Positions 54,132 through 63,241 of a stretch of DNA of 64,000 bases are shown piece by piece. The stretch comes from Mesorhizobium sp. M4B.F.Ca.ET.203.01.1.1 (lineage in GTDB: Bacteria; Pseudomonadota; Alphaproteobacteria; Rhizobiales; Rhizobiaceae). The DNA lies in contig NZ_SRUO01000004.1 of NCBI RefSeq assembly GCF_004791025.1, forward strand, positions 310,001 through 374,000, in the 5' to 3' direction. Below the pieces are notes generated by a model that ran no database searches, was not told where the DNA came from, and saw only the letters and a program-made list of their open reading frames with translations. A program made the position numbers and the translations under genes. The stretch's first letter is position 1. Each line of letters starts with the position of its first letter.

Positions 54132-54908
54132 CTAGAATAGCGTCATCTGACTGTCGTCCCCGCCGGACTTCTGGCGCCTGACCTTCTCGGCTTGCGGCCC
54201 GACAATGCCCCGCTCCTGAATCTCCGGCCCAGTGTTGGCGACCTTGTTGACAAGGTCGGAAACCGGGACAGCTTCGAAGAAATCGGGTTCGGCCGGCCGC
54301 AACAGGTCGGCGACGTCGCGCGGCTCCTGCGTGCGGCAATCCAGCCAGCGGGCAAAGTCGCGCTCCTCGATCACCACCGGCATGCGGTCGTGGATATGGG
54401 CGATGCCCGAACTGGCACGGGCGGTGAGGATGGCGCCGGTGTCAATCTCCGAGCCGCCGGGCTCGGCATAGGTCTCGATCAGACCGGCGAAAGCAACGAG
54501 CCCGCCATGCCTGGGACGGATCCAGTAGGGCTGGCCCTTCGAACCACCTGCACCCTTGTCCCCGGCTTGCCGCCATTCATAGAAGCCGGAGGCCGGCACC
54601 AAGGCGCGGCGATGGCGCATGGCGGTCTTGAACGACGCCTTTTGCGCCGCTCCTTCCGAGCGGGCGTTGAACAGCAGCGGAAACTCCCTGGTGTCCTTGA
54701 CCCAGGTCGGGATCAGCCCCCAGCGCACCAGCATCGGCTGGCGGTCCGGCAAATTCGAGCCCGGCGCCCTTGATGGACCGGCAAGCACCATCAGCACCGG
54801 TTGCGTCGGCGCGATGTTGTAGCGGGCCGGAAACGTCTCCAATTCCGCCAGGCCGAGAAAGGCTGCGGTCTGCTCCGGCGTGGCGGTCAGGGCAAAGCGT
54901 CCGCACAT
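54132..54908 (-). CDS. SRAP domain protein (YedK/HMCES type)
   Basis: A 258-residue SOS-response-associated peptidase domain. Cys2 in MCGRFAL is the catalytic residue that links to abasic sites in single-stranded DNA. The other active-site residues are in ARYNIAPTQP (Asn), ASGFYEW (Glu near 113), and HIHDRMPVV (His near 180). The C-terminal 30 residues end in a basic tail. No clear LexA box was seen upstream (54909-55024). Confidence 0.9.
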   Translation of the reverse strand: MCGRFALTATPEQTAAFLGLAELETFPARYNIAPTQPVLMVLAGPSRAPGSNLPDRQPMLVRWGLIPTWVKDTREFPLLFNARSEGAAQKASFKTAMRHRRALVPASGFYEWRQAGDKGAGGSKGQPYWIRPRHGGLVAFAGLIETYAEPGGSEIDTGAILTARASSGIAHIHDRMPVVIEERDFARWLDCRTQEPRDVADLLRPAEPDFFEAVPVSDLVNKVANTGPEIQERGIVGPQAEKVRRQKSGGDDSQMTLF

Positions 54909-55024
54909 GGATTTCGGCTCTTCGATTGGGGATCGTCATGAAAGTGGCGATGGAACCACGGCACTGCAACCGCTAAAGCTGTCCGGTCCACAACCAAGCT
55001 GACAGACGAAGCGGCCCCAAGCGC

Positions 55025-55453
55025 ATGAAAGAAGCTCGCAAGATCATACCGGCCGTTTCCGTTGCGATCGTGCGCGGCGACAAGGTCCTTCTGGTCAAGC
55101 GGGCGCGGCCGCCGTCGCAAGGGCTGTATGCCTATCCGGGCGGCAAGGTCGAGCCCGGCGAGACGCAGGCGCAAGCGGCGGCGCGCGAGCTCGAGGAGGA
55201 AACCGGACTGCGGGCCGATGGCTACCGCCCGCTGCGCGATATCCACATCGATGGCAGCGGTGAGAATCACGCGGTCGACTATCTGCTGACCGTGTTCGGC
55301 GCGGCTTACGCCGGCGGCGAGCCGGTGGCCAGCGACGATGCCGAGACGGCCGCCTTCTATACGCTGACCGAGATGGCAACCATGCCGCTGGCGGGAGACG
55401 TTTTCGAGGTGGCGGAGGAATTGCTGGGGGCTCGGGGAAATACAGGACCGTAG
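55025..55453 (+). CDS. NUDIX hydrolase
   Basis: A 142-residue single NUDIX domain. The box GGKVEPGETQAQAAARELEE, followed by ETGLRADG, matches G-x5-E-x7-R-E-U-x-E-E-x-G-U. The beginning PAVSVAIVRGDKVLLVKRARPP is typical for nucleotide-diphosphate hydrolases. Substrate unknown. It is divergent from the SRAP gene; the small secreted TIGR02301 gene follows after about 70 bases. Confidence 0.9.
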   Translation: MKEARKIIPAVSVAIVRGDKVLLVKRARPPSQGLYAYPGGKVEPGETQAQAAARELEEETGLRADGYRPLRDIHIDGSGENHAVDYLLTVFGAAYAGGEPVASDDAETAAFYTLTEMATMPLAGDVFEVAEELLGARGNTGP

Positions 55454-55525
55454 GGCCGCGAAAATCGCCTTGCAGGCGACAAAATGTTTCGCCACAAAGC
55501 CTTATCTCGTCACGACAAGGTCCTG

Positions 55526-55903
55526 ATGACCCGCGCCTCACCCTTCCTTGCCGCATGGCTTGCCGCCAGCATGACGCTGACGGCTTGGCCGGCGCTCGCC
55601 GCCGAGGCGCCTTTCGAGCCTGGGCTGATGCGGCTGGCGGAAGTGCTGGGATCGCTTCATTTCCTGCGCAATCTCTGCGGCGAGAAGGGCGACCAGTGGC
55701 GGGTCGAAATGGAAGAGCTGCTGGCATCGGAAAACCCCGACCCTGAGCGGCGCGCCCGCTTCATCGCTTCGTTCAACCGCGGCTACCGTTCCTTCGGCGG
55801 CACATATACGCAATGCACGGCCTCGGCGACGGAAGCCATCAGCCGCTACATGAAGGAAGGCGAGACGCTGTCGCGCGACATCGCCTCGCGCTACGGCAAC
55901 TGA
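55526..55903 (+). CDS. TIGR02301 family exported protein
   Basis: A 125-residue secreted protein: signal peptide about residues 1-26 (ending WPALAAEAP), then GLMRLAEVLGSLHFLRNLCGEKGDQWR, RARFIASFNRGYRSFGGTYTQC and a helical C-terminus. This is the rhizobial family TIGR02301 with two conserved cysteines (in LCGE and TQCT). I use the ATG at 55526 because it starts the signal peptide; an ATG 14 codons upstream adds a charged lead. Function unknown. Confidence 0.85.
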   Translation: MTRASPFLAAWLAASMTLTAWPALAAEAPFEPGLMRLAEVLGSLHFLRNLCGEKGDQWRVEMEELLASENPDPERRARFIASFNRGYRSFGGTYTQCTASATEAISRYMKEGETLSRDIASRYGN

Positions 55904-56253
55904 CGGCGCGTCCGGCCTCCCGCCCCCTCGCCACCCACAGGTTTTCAGAACCAGCGCTTGTCTATGCCGCCATCTTGGTGCAATCCTTATGTTGCACTTC
56001 TGCAACAGCGTTAACGAAACGTTACGGCGCGGATGTGAAATTAACTCAAACTGAAGGTTTTGGTGCCGCTCGCCGGCCTAATCGGCTAAGTTTGGAAACT
56101 ATCGAACGCAGGCTTTTGCAACGCGACGGATTTTGGCGGGTACGACCCCAAAAATGTCGTATTTACAAACGGTTACTCAAGCCTGCGTGTGAAAGGGACA
56201 GCCCAGGCCCGATCCGCACAACGGATCGCCGCTTGAACAGGGTGGACATCGCA
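55904..56253. other. Intergenic stretch upstream of a small gene
   Basis: A 350-base gap, more AT-rich than its surroundings. It holds a perfect palindrome TGTTGCA-CTTC-TGCAACA (55990-56007), and TTAACGAAACGTTAC (56011-56025), which resembles a CtrA site (TTAA-N7-TTAA) with one mismatch in the second half. No gene was recognised. Confidence 0.5.
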
Positions 56254-56511
56254 ATGGAACATGCCGTCAACGACATCGACGCGTTGGTCAGGGAGGAGAA
56301 GCGCCTGACCGCCGTGGAGAGCCACAGCGAGGCGTGGGCGGAAGGGTTGTCGGCCGGCATCGAGCCGGAAATCATCGCCGAGGCAGCGCTTGAAACCGCG
56401 TTTGGCGAGATGCTGCGCGCCAATGGCGAGACCTCGGCTCTTGCCCTGCTCGACCGCATGCGTGAAAAGGTGATCGCCGGCGCCTTCGAACCGGAGCGGC
56501 TGAAGCACTGA
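56254..56511 (+). CDS. Small acidic hypothetical protein
   Basis: An 85-residue helical protein, starting MEHAVNDIDALVREEKRL; two helices (AVESHSEAWAEGLSAG and FGEMLRANGETSALALLDRMREKV) are visible. The ATG at 56254 is preceded by a weak GGGTGG site. Its likely promoter lies in the AT-rich stretch before it. Not a recognised family; it is probably a conserved rhizobial protein because its frame and codon use are normal. Confidence 0.7.
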   Translation: MEHAVNDIDALVREEKRLTAVESHSEAWAEGLSAGIEPEIIAEAALETAFGEMLRANGETSALALLDRMREKVIAGAFEPERLKH

Positions 56512-56599
56512 GCCCGGTTCTTTGACGGCGGCGCGCCGTTTGGGCATCATTGCATCAAAGGCACCCAACCGGCCCGAGCAGCCCGACGGGCTTGGGCAC

Positions 56600-57412
56600 A
56601 TGGAGAGGCAGGCGGTGAATTTTTCGACCTCAGGCCAGCCGCGCGGCCTGGTTTTCAGCATCTGGCTTGCCGCCTTCTGCGCCGCGATTCCGCTGGCGCT
56701 CAGCCTCACGATCAGCCCTGCCCATGCCCTGAGCGAGATCAAGCGCGAAGATCTGCCCTCGCCGGCGACACCATCGGCCGATGACGACATGGCGCCGCCC
56801 GGCAGCGCCGTGCCGATGCCCGATCCGCTCGGCACGACCCCGCCCGCCACCAGCCAGCCGGGCAACGCGCCCGAGGAGAGCCAGCCGGAAGGGCCGGCGA
56901 ACGACGGCGGCACCGCCAGCCCGAACTCCGACCCGGAGGCGCCGCCGCCGGAAGTCGTCTACGACCTCGCCAAGCTGCCGGAACCGGTCAGGCGCATGCA
57001 TGATCTGATCGTCGAGGCCTGCCGGAGCGGCGACATCGAGAAGCTCAGGCCGCTGATCGGCAAGGGCGATTCCATGACACAGCTGTCGCTGGGCGACATC
57101 GAGGGCGATCCGATCACCTTCCTCAAGGGGCTTGCCGGCGACTCGGAGGGTCAGGAAATCCTCGCCATCATGGAAGAGGTGCTGAGCGCCGGCTATGTGC
57201 ATGTCGATGCCGGCACGCCGCAGGAACTCTATGTCTGGCCGTATTTCTTCGCGCTGCCGCTCGACAAGCTCGACGCCAAGCAGCGGGTCGAGCTGTTCAA
57301 GATCGTCACCGCCGGCGACTATAACGACATGAAGCAGTTCGGCGCCTACATCTTCTACCGCGTCGGCATCACGCCGGCGGGCCAGTGGATGTTCTTCGTC
57401 GCCGGCGATTGA
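56600..57412 (+). CDS. Hypothetical exported protein with Pro-rich linker
   Basis: A 270-residue protein. An N-terminal membrane or signal segment (about residues 17-40) ends in AHALSEIK; residues 55-125 are a Pro/Ala/Asp-rich, likely disordered stretch; the C-terminal 140 residues are a compact domain starting EVVYDLAKLPEPVRRMHDLIVEACRSGDIEKL and ending VGITPAGQWMFFVAGD. The C-terminal part resembles a conserved alphaproteobacterial domain of unknown function. A GTG at 56615 is an alternative start. Confidence 0.75.
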   Translation: MERQAVNFSTSGQPRGLVFSIWLAAFCAAIPLALSLTISPAHALSEIKREDLPSPATPSADDDMAPPGSAVPMPDPLGTTPPATSQPGNAPEESQPEGPANDGGTASPNSDPEAPPPEVVYDLAKLPEPVRRMHDLIVEACRSGDIEKLRPLIGKGDSMTQLSLGDIEGDPITFLKGLAGDSEGQEILAIMEEVLSAGYVHVDAGTPQELYVWPYFFALPLDKLDAKQRVELFKIVTAGDYNDMKQFGAYIFYRVGITPAGQWMFFVAGD

Positions 57413-57499
57413 GCAACTGGCGAAGGCGCGGCGCATGCCTCTCGCAGGCTCGGCGACACCGCTGTCTCTCTTTGGTCGACGACCGCCTTACGCTTGGTT

Positions 57500-57877
57500 T
57501 TATTTGCAGCTGTATTCCCAAGTGAAAATCTGAGGATGCTCGGCGTCCGGATCCTCGTCTTGTTCAGGATCTCTGCTTACGGATATACCCCCCAAAGCGC
57601 TGACACCGTTCTGACAGCTACCCTTGATCAATCGTGCGACCATTCCAAACACTTGTAAGTGGCGATCCCGAAATGACATTTCAGCCAGAGGCCCCTCATA
57701 CTTTTCCTTGTTATGAATGACCTCTATGCGCCTGTTGCTCGCACCTAGATCCACTATCGAGTAATTAAATTCAGACCCACCTAATTCGGAAACCCCCTGC
57801 TTCAATGTATCTAGCGCATTTGCTGAAATTACTGTCATTCCCAGAATTGCCAGAATGGCAGGCATGTGTCTGATCAT
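57500..57877 (-). CDS. Orphan AT-rich exported hypothetical protein
   Basis: A 125-residue protein with a short signal peptide (about residues 1-22, MIRHMPAILAILGMTVISANA). The mature part has two cysteines (SCQNG and the C-terminal YSCK) likely forming a disulfide. The DNA is clearly more AT-rich than its neighbours. The ATG at 57877 has a GGGGGA site; an ATG four codons upstream does not. Unrecognised; composition suggests recent acquisition. Confidence 0.6.
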   Translation of the reverse strand: MIRHMPAILAILGMTVISANALDTLKQGVSELGGSEFNYSIVDLGASNRRIEVIHNKEKYEGPLAEMSFRDRHLQVFGMVARLIKGSCQNGVSALGGISVSRDPEQDEDPDAEHPQIFTWEYSCK

Positions 57878-57922
57878 AATTTCCCCCATTTTCGAGAACT
57901 CGAGTCTGTCTTTCTCGATTTT

Positions 57923-58006
57923 CTAGAGCAATTCCAAGGGAAATTGTGAAACGGCTTTTCGCCCGAATTGCGTCCAAACAAAGAGATGAGCGCGGTTCCG
58001 TGAAAC
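57923..58006. repeat. Diverged inverted copy of repeat family C
   Basis: CTAGAGCAATTCCAAGGG ... AACGGCTTTTCGCCCGAATTGCGTCC ... GCGGTTCCGTGAAACC: the reverse complement of the family C element with several changes. It lies directly upstream of the AT-rich orphan. Confidence 0.7.
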
Positions 58007-58110
58007 CAAGAAGCCCTATTGCGATGATGCTGCGGTAAGGCTTGGTCCCGGGTAACAGGCCGGACCGCGATCGGTCGATGGCGACGCGGAAGAGCGGGTC
58101 GTTATTGGGC

Positions 58111-59442
58111 CTATGCCGGCAGCGCCTCGGAGAACTCCACCGCCCTGCCCTGTCCAGGCGTAACGATCTCGCCTTCCCACATAACGCGTCTACCGCGCAC
58201 GATGGTGCCGACCGGCCAGCCGGTGACCTGTTTGCCGTTATAGGGCGTCCAGCCGGCCTTCGAGCCGGCCTGCGCGTTGGTGATGGTCTGGCGGCGCTTC
58301 AGGTCGACGACCGTGAAGTCGGCGTCGTAGCCGGCAGCGATGCGGCCCTTGCGCGCCATCCCGAAAATGCGCTGCGGACCGTGGCTGGCGAGGTCGACGA
58401 AGCGCTGCAGCGTCAACCTTCCGGCATTGACGTGGTCGAGCATGATCGGCACCAGCGTCTGCACGCCGGTCATGCCGGATGGCGAGGCCGGATAGGGCTT
58501 TGCCTTCTCGGCCAGCGTGTGCGGCGCGTGGTCCGAGCCCAGCACGTCGACGATGCCTTGCGAGATGCCGTGCCAGACGCCGTCGCGGTGGCGCGCGGCG
58601 CGCACCGGCGGGTTCATCTGGATCAGCGTGCCCAGCCGTGCGTAGTCGTCGGCGGCGAGCGTCAGATGGTGCGGCGTCGCCTCGCAGGTCGCGACATCCT
58701 TGTGCTGTTCGAGGAAGACGATTTCTTCCGCGGTCGAGATATGCAGGACGTGGATGCGCGCGCGCGTCTGCCTGGCAATGCGCACCAGCCGTTCGGTGCA
58801 GCGCAATGCGGCGATCTCGTCGCGCCAGACAGGATGCGAGGAAGGGTCACCCTCGATCCTTTCGCCCAGCCGCTCGCGCAGCCGGAACTCGTCCTCGGAA
58901 TGGAAGGCGGCGCGGCGACGTGTGTTTCTCAAGATGGAGGCGACGCCCTCGTCGTCCTCGACCAGCAGATCGCCGGTGGACGAGCCCATAAAGACTTTTA
59001 TCCCGGCAGCAGCCGGCAGCCGTTCGAGTTCGGCGACATCGCCGGCATTGTCGCGGGTGCCGCCGACCCAGAAAGCGAAATCGCAATGCATGCGGCCCGT
59101 GGCGCGCCGCACCTTGTCGGCAAGGGCAGCTTCGCTGGTGGTCAGCGGGTTGGTGTTGGGCATTTCGAAGACGGCGGTGACGCCGCCCAGCACGGCGGCG
59201 CGCGAACCGGTCTCCAGATCCTCCTTGTGCTCCAATCCCGGCTCGCGGAAATGCACCTGGCTGTCGACGACGCCGGGCAGGATATGCAGGCCCTTGCAGT
59301 CGATCGTCTCGCCGGCTGACGCCTGGCCGAGATCGCCTATCGCGGCGATGCGCCCGGCTTTCACGCCGACGTCGCGAAAACCCTCGCCGTCATGGTTGAC
59401 CACCGTGCCGCCTGTCAGGATGAGGTCGTAGGTCGTGGCCAT
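58111..59442 (-). CDS. pyrC: Dihydroorotase-family amidohydrolase
   Basis: A 443-residue class I dihydroorotase-like enzyme of the amidohydrolase superfamily. It has the HFREPG motif (residues 64-69), a carbamylated-Lys candidate in GIKVFMGSSTG near 153, His ligands in AFHSEDEF and HVLHIST, and catalytic Asp in LGSDHAPHT near 300. However, the first metal ligand of the usual DxHxH motif is Gln62 (D60-S-Q-V-H64), so one histidine is missing. I use the ATG at 59442; the frame upstream is not conserved. It could be a pyrimidine enzyme or a related hydantoinase; pyrB is not beside it. Confidence 0.75.
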   Translation of the reverse strand: MATTYDLILTGGTVVNHDGEGFRDVGVKAGRIAAIGDLGQASAGETIDCKGLHILPGVVDSQVHFREPGLEHKEDLETGSRAAVLGGVTAVFEMPNTNPLTTSEAALADKVRRATGRMHCDFAFWVGGTRDNAGDVAELERLPAAAGIKVFMGSSTGDLLVEDDEGVASILRNTRRRAAFHSEDEFRLRERLGERIEGDPSSHPVWRDEIAALRCTERLVRIARQTRARIHVLHISTAEEIVFLEQHKDVATCEATPHHLTLAADDYARLGTLIQMNPPVRAARHRDGVWHGISQGIVDVLGSDHAPHTLAEKAKPYPASPSGMTGVQTLVPIMLDHVNAGRLTLQRFVDLASHGPQRIFGMARKGRIAAGYDADFTVVDLKRRQTITNAQAGSKAGWTPYNGKQVTGWPVGTIVRGRRVMWEGEIVTPGQGRAVEFSEALPA

Positions 59443-59526
59443 GGGCGTTTCGGTCTCTTGCGGGGGGAGTGTCAGGGGCTTACGTAAAGGCTGACCGTTT
59501 TGCAAGATCAGGTTCTTTTTCAATCC

Positions 59527-60387
59527 ATGCCCTTTGCCCTGCTGAAAGACCGCGCCCTCATTTCCGTGTCAGGCCCGGAAGCCGAGCATTTCCTGCAGAA
59601 CATCCTCACCACCGACCTCGACGCGCTCAGCCCCGGCGAAGCAAAGCCCGGCGCGCTGTTGACCCCGCAAGGCAAGATCCTGTTCGACTTCCTGATCTCG
59701 CGCGCCGGCGAGAATGGCTTTTGCCTGGAATGCCGGACTAACGTAGCTGACGATTTCGTGCGCCGGCTGATGCTGTATCGGCTGAGAGCCAAGGCCGAGA
59801 TTGCCAAGCAGGATCAGGCGCTTGTCACCGTCGCGTGGGGCGGTGATACAACCGCCTCAGATTCCGATTCAACGACGCTCGCCGACACCCGCTTCCGCGA
59901 CGTCACGGTCAAGCGCAGCTATGGCGCCGCGACGCAGAGTGGCGACGTCGCGGCGTGGCAGGCGCTGCGCATCGCCCATGGCATTGCCGAAAGCGGGACC
60001 GACTACCCGCTCGGCGATGCCTTCCCGCATGACGTGCTGCTCGACGAGACCGGCGGCGTCGGCTTCAGGAAAGGCTGCTATGTCGGCCAGGAAGTGGTCT
60101 CGCGCATGCAGCATCGCGGCACCGCCAGGCGCCGCGTGCTGATCGTTGGCGCCGAGAGCGCCCTGCCCGGCCCGGGCACCGAACTGATGGTCGCCGGACG
60201 ACCGGTCGGCACGCTCGGCTCGACCGCCGGCGCGGCAGGCCTTGCCATTGCCCGCATCGACCGCGTCAAGGCTGCGCTCGAAGCCGGCCAGCCGATCACG
60301 GCCGGCGATGTTTCCGTCGCGCTCACCATCCCGACCTGGGCGAGATTCGGCTTTCCACAGGAAGCCGCCGGCGCGGAGGAGGCCTGA
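59527..60387 (+). CDS. ygfZ: YgfZ-like folate-binding protein
   Basis: A 286-residue GcvT-like protein of the YgfZ/IBA57 family, which helps iron-sulfur cluster repair or assembly using a folate. The family signature K-G-C-Y-x-G-Q-E is in RKGCYVGQEVV near residue 188, followed by RMQHRG. The start ATG at 59527 is three bases into a weak site. It is divergent from the dihydroorotase-like gene and overlaps the HD gene by one base (TGATG), so the two are coupled. Confidence 0.92.
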   Translation: MPFALLKDRALISVSGPEAEHFLQNILTTDLDALSPGEAKPGALLTPQGKILFDFLISRAGENGFCLECRTNVADDFVRRLMLYRLRAKAEIAKQDQALVTVAWGGDTTASDSDSTTLADTRFRDVTVKRSYGAATQSGDVAAWQALRIAHGIAESGTDYPLGDAFPHDVLLDETGGVGFRKGCYVGQEVVSRMQHRGTARRRVLIVGAESALPGPGTELMVAGRPVGTLGSTAGAAGLAIARIDRVKAALEAGQPITAGDVSVALTIPTWARFGFPQEAAGAEEA

Positions 60388-61025
60388 TGGCGGCCGACCG
60401 CGCCGGCGCACCGCCGCGCGCCTGGCAGCGCATGCTGTCAGGCCGGCGGCTCGACCTGCTCGACCCCTCGCCGCTCGACATCGAGATCGCCGACATCGCG
60501 CATGGCCTTGCGCGTGTCGCCCGCTGGAACGGCCAGACCAGCGGCGAGCACGCCTTTTCGGTCGCGCAGCATTCGCTGCTGGTGGAGGCGCTGTTTTGCG
60601 AACTGGTGCCGGCGGCCTCGGCCGACGCGCGGCTGGCGGCGCTGCTGCACGACGCGCCGGAATATGTCATCGGCGACATGATTTCGCCGTTCAAGTCGGT
60701 GATGGGCGGCTCCTACAAGGATTGCGAATTGCGCCTGCAGCGCGCCATCCACCAGCGCTTCTCACTGCCGGCGGACCTCGGTGCCGCCTTGCGCAAGGAG
60801 ATCAAGCGCGCCGACCAGATCGCCGCCTACTACGAGGCGACGCTGCTTGCAGGCTTCTCCGCAGCCGAAGCGACCGAATATTTCGGCCGTCCGCGCGGTT
60901 TTTCCGCCGAGCGCTTCGACTTCACCCCGCGCTCGGTGACCTGGGCGCAGGCAGCCTTCCTGAAGCGCTTCGCGGCGCTCGAGGCGAAGCGTCCGTCTTT
61001 CGTCGCTGCGAATTCCACGACGTGA
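60387..61025 (+). CDS. HD-domain hydrolase (YfbR-like)
   Basis: A 212-residue HD-domain protein resembling YfbR 5'-nucleotidases. The metal ligands are in GEHAFSVAQHSLL, LLHDAPEYVIGD (the HD pair near residue 90) and ADQIAAYYEA. Its start overlaps the ygfZ stop. A nucleotidase role is inferred from family resemblance. Confidence 0.83.
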   Translation: MAADRAGAPPRAWQRMLSGRRLDLLDPSPLDIEIADIAHGLARVARWNGQTSGEHAFSVAQHSLLVEALFCELVPAASADARLAALLHDAPEYVIGDMISPFKSVMGGSYKDCELRLQRAIHQRFSLPADLGAALRKEIKRADQIAAYYEATLLAGFSAAEATEYFGRPRGFSAERFDFTPRSVTWAQAAFLKRFAALEAKRPSFVAANSTT

Positions 61026-61150
61026 AAGAATGCTGCCGCGCGAGAGGCGCGGCAAGTTTGGCGTAATCTGCTACTGTGATGGCGCGCTCTGTCAGTGAAT
61101 GGCACCTCTGCTCGACCCTAGATTGGGCTCAAGCAAGATGAGAGGCAATC

Positions 61151-61981
61151 ATGTTTGACAGACAGAAAAGGACAGCGCTCGTGACCGGCGCATCCTCCGG
61201 CATGGGCAAGGAAATCGCCAAGCGCCTGATTCAGGACGGCTTTCAGGTCTATGTGGCCGCGCGCCAGATCGACAGGATGGAGGACCTCGCGGCGCTCGGG
61301 GCACGCCCGTTGCGCATGGACATTTCGAAAGGCGCGGAGATCGACGCGGCTGTCGCCAGCATCCTCGCCGAGGTCGACGGTGTCGACGTGCTCGTGAACA
61401 ATGCGGGGTTCGGTCTCTACGGGCCGGTCGAGGATATCGGCATCGACGAAGCGCGCTATCAGTTCGAGGTCAACGTGTTTGGCCCGGCCCGCCTGACGCA
61501 ACTCCTGCTGCCGGCCATGCGCAGGAAGAAGGCCGGCACGATCGTCAACATCACTTCGATGGGCGGCAAGATCTATACTCTGCTCGGCGCCTGGTATCAT
61601 GCGACCAAGCATGCGCTGGAGGGCTGGTCGGATAGCCTTCGGCTCGAACTCGCACCCTTCGGCATCAAGGTTGTGGTTGTCGAGCCCGGCCTGATCGAAA
61701 CCGGATTTGGCGATGTCGTAGCGGACGGACTTCTGAAGCGATCCGGTACCAGCGCCTATGCGAAGGTGGCCCAAATGGTGGCGAAGACGACGAAAGCGAG
61801 CTACGGCCATGGCCGCGGCAGCGACCCAAGCGTCATCGCCGATGTGGTCTCGACGGCCGTCAGGTCGACCAGACCGCGGACCCGATACGCCGCCGGCAAG
61901 TATGCGAGAATGATGATCAGTGTCAGGAAGTGGTTGGGCGATCGCATGTTCGACCGCCTCATCCTAAGCCAGATGCGGTGA
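61151..61981 (+). CDS. SDR family oxidoreductase
   Basis: A 276-residue classical short-chain dehydrogenase: TGASSGMGKEIAKRL near residue 12, NNAGFGLYG near 83, Ser in ITSMGGKIYT and YHATKHA for the YxxxK pair. The C-terminal 40 residues (VRSTRPRTRYAAGKYARMM) are those of the oxidoreductase subgroup. It is preceded by AGATGAGAGGC and followed after ten bases by an AraC regulator in the same direction. Confidence 0.88.
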   Translation: MFDRQKRTALVTGASSGMGKEIAKRLIQDGFQVYVAARQIDRMEDLAALGARPLRMDISKGAEIDAAVASILAEVDGVDVLVNNAGFGLYGPVEDIGIDEARYQFEVNVFGPARLTQLLLPAMRRKKAGTIVNITSMGGKIYTLLGAWYHATKHALEGWSDSLRLELAPFGIKVVVVEPGLIETGFGDVVADGLLKRSGTSAYAKVAQMVAKTTKASYGHGRGSDPSVIADVVSTAVRSTRPRTRYAAGKYARMMISVRKWLGDRMFDRLILSQMR

Positions 61982-61991
61982 GGGAAAGAGC

Positions 61992-63035
61992 GTGAGCGGA
62001 ATACCGGCCGACAAATGCAAGGCTCCACGCGCATTCTGGCACGCAGTGGAACGTCTCGGCCTGCCAGCTTCCGCCTTGTTGCGGCAGGCCCGGCTTCCCG
62101 CCACCCTTCACCTCAACGAACACGCCTTTGTCACGACCGCTCAATACTTCGAGCTGTGGAGGGCTCTCGAAGACCTCTGTCCCGAACCCGCCCTCGGCAT
62201 CAGGCTGGTCGAAGCCGCCGATACGGCGATCCATCCGCCATCCACGCTTGCCGCCTTCCACGCGCGCAACTACCGCGACGGAATCGCCCGGATCGCGCGC
62301 TTCAAGCGCCTCTGTTCGCCCGAGCAGTTGCATGTTGCCGACGAGAAAGGCGAATGCACGATAAGCTCCGAATGGCTCTACGCCAAGGAGCCGACACCTG
62401 CCGTTGCCACGGATGTCGCCTTTGCCTTTGTCGTCGAACTCGGCCGGCGGGGAACGGGACAGCATCTTACCCCCAGCCGTGTCGAATTCAGGCGTCCCGA
62501 TCCGAAAAGCGATGCGCACCGGACCTATTTCGGGTGTCCGGTGCGTTACGGCGCCCCGCGTGACCTGCTGGTTTTGCGGTCCACCGACCTCGATCGCCCT
62601 TTTCCAGGCCACAACCCCGAGCTTCTAGAGATCCTCACGCCCGCGCTTTCTGCCGCGCTCGGCGAACTCAGCGCGCAAAGCTCGATCTGTGAGCAGGTGA
62701 AGAGCGTTCTCAAGAGAAGCCTGGCGAGCGGAAGGCCGGAGCTTTCCGACATTGCGCGCGAGCTTGGCATGAGCGAACGCACGCTGCAGCGGCGTATCAC
62801 CGAGCAGGGAACGAGCTTCCGCGAGCTTCTGGTCGACGCGCGACAGGAACTCGGCAGGCAATTGCTATCGGATCCAACGGCCGACATTGACGAGGTCGCC
62901 TGCCTGCTCGGCTACCAGGATGCGAGTTCGTTCTATCGCGCTTTCCGGGAATGGGAGGGCACGACCCCCAACCGCTGGCGGGAACTCAACTTTGACGGCC
63001 TGAAACGGGCGGCTTCCGACAGCCTCATGCACTGA
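61992..63035 (+). CDS. AraC family transcriptional regulator
   Basis: A 347-residue regulator. The N-terminal half resembles the AraC/OruR-type arginine-like ligand-binding domain (Arabinose_bd-like, with EHAFVTTAQYFELWRALED), and the C-terminal 100 residues have two helix-turn-helix motifs: LSDIARELGMSERTLQRRI and DEVACLLGYQDASSFYRAFREWEGTTPNRWR. It starts with GTG, ten bases after the SDR stop, with a GGGAAAG site. It may be autoregulated and control the SDR gene. Confidence 0.88.
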   Translation: MSGIPADKCKAPRAFWHAVERLGLPASALLRQARLPATLHLNEHAFVTTAQYFELWRALEDLCPEPALGIRLVEAADTAIHPPSTLAAFHARNYRDGIARIARFKRLCSPEQLHVADEKGECTISSEWLYAKEPTPAVATDVAFAFVVELGRRGTGQHLTPSRVEFRRPDPKSDAHRTYFGCPVRYGAPRDLLVLRSTDLDRPFPGHNPELLEILTPALSAALGELSAQSSICEQVKSVLKRSLASGRPELSDIARELGMSERTLQRRITEQGTSFRELLVDARQELGRQLLSDPTADIDEVACLLGYQDASSFYRAFREWEGTTPNRWRELNFDGLKRAASDSLMH

Positions 63036-63241
63036 CTGGAGTTTTCCAGCCGCAACCGGTCGAGAAGACCGAAGGTGTCGCCCGGATGCGCCGCCCCCGT
63101 CAGCACCCCGCCACGTTGGGTGCGCTCTTGCCGTTGGCGTTCCCCGCAAGTGCATCGGCGCCTTCCGTCACTGTGCCGTGCACAAGCAGCTGCTATCCAG
63201 ATCCTCGTCGAATTCTCACTGGCTTTCTTCCGAGGACGTGG

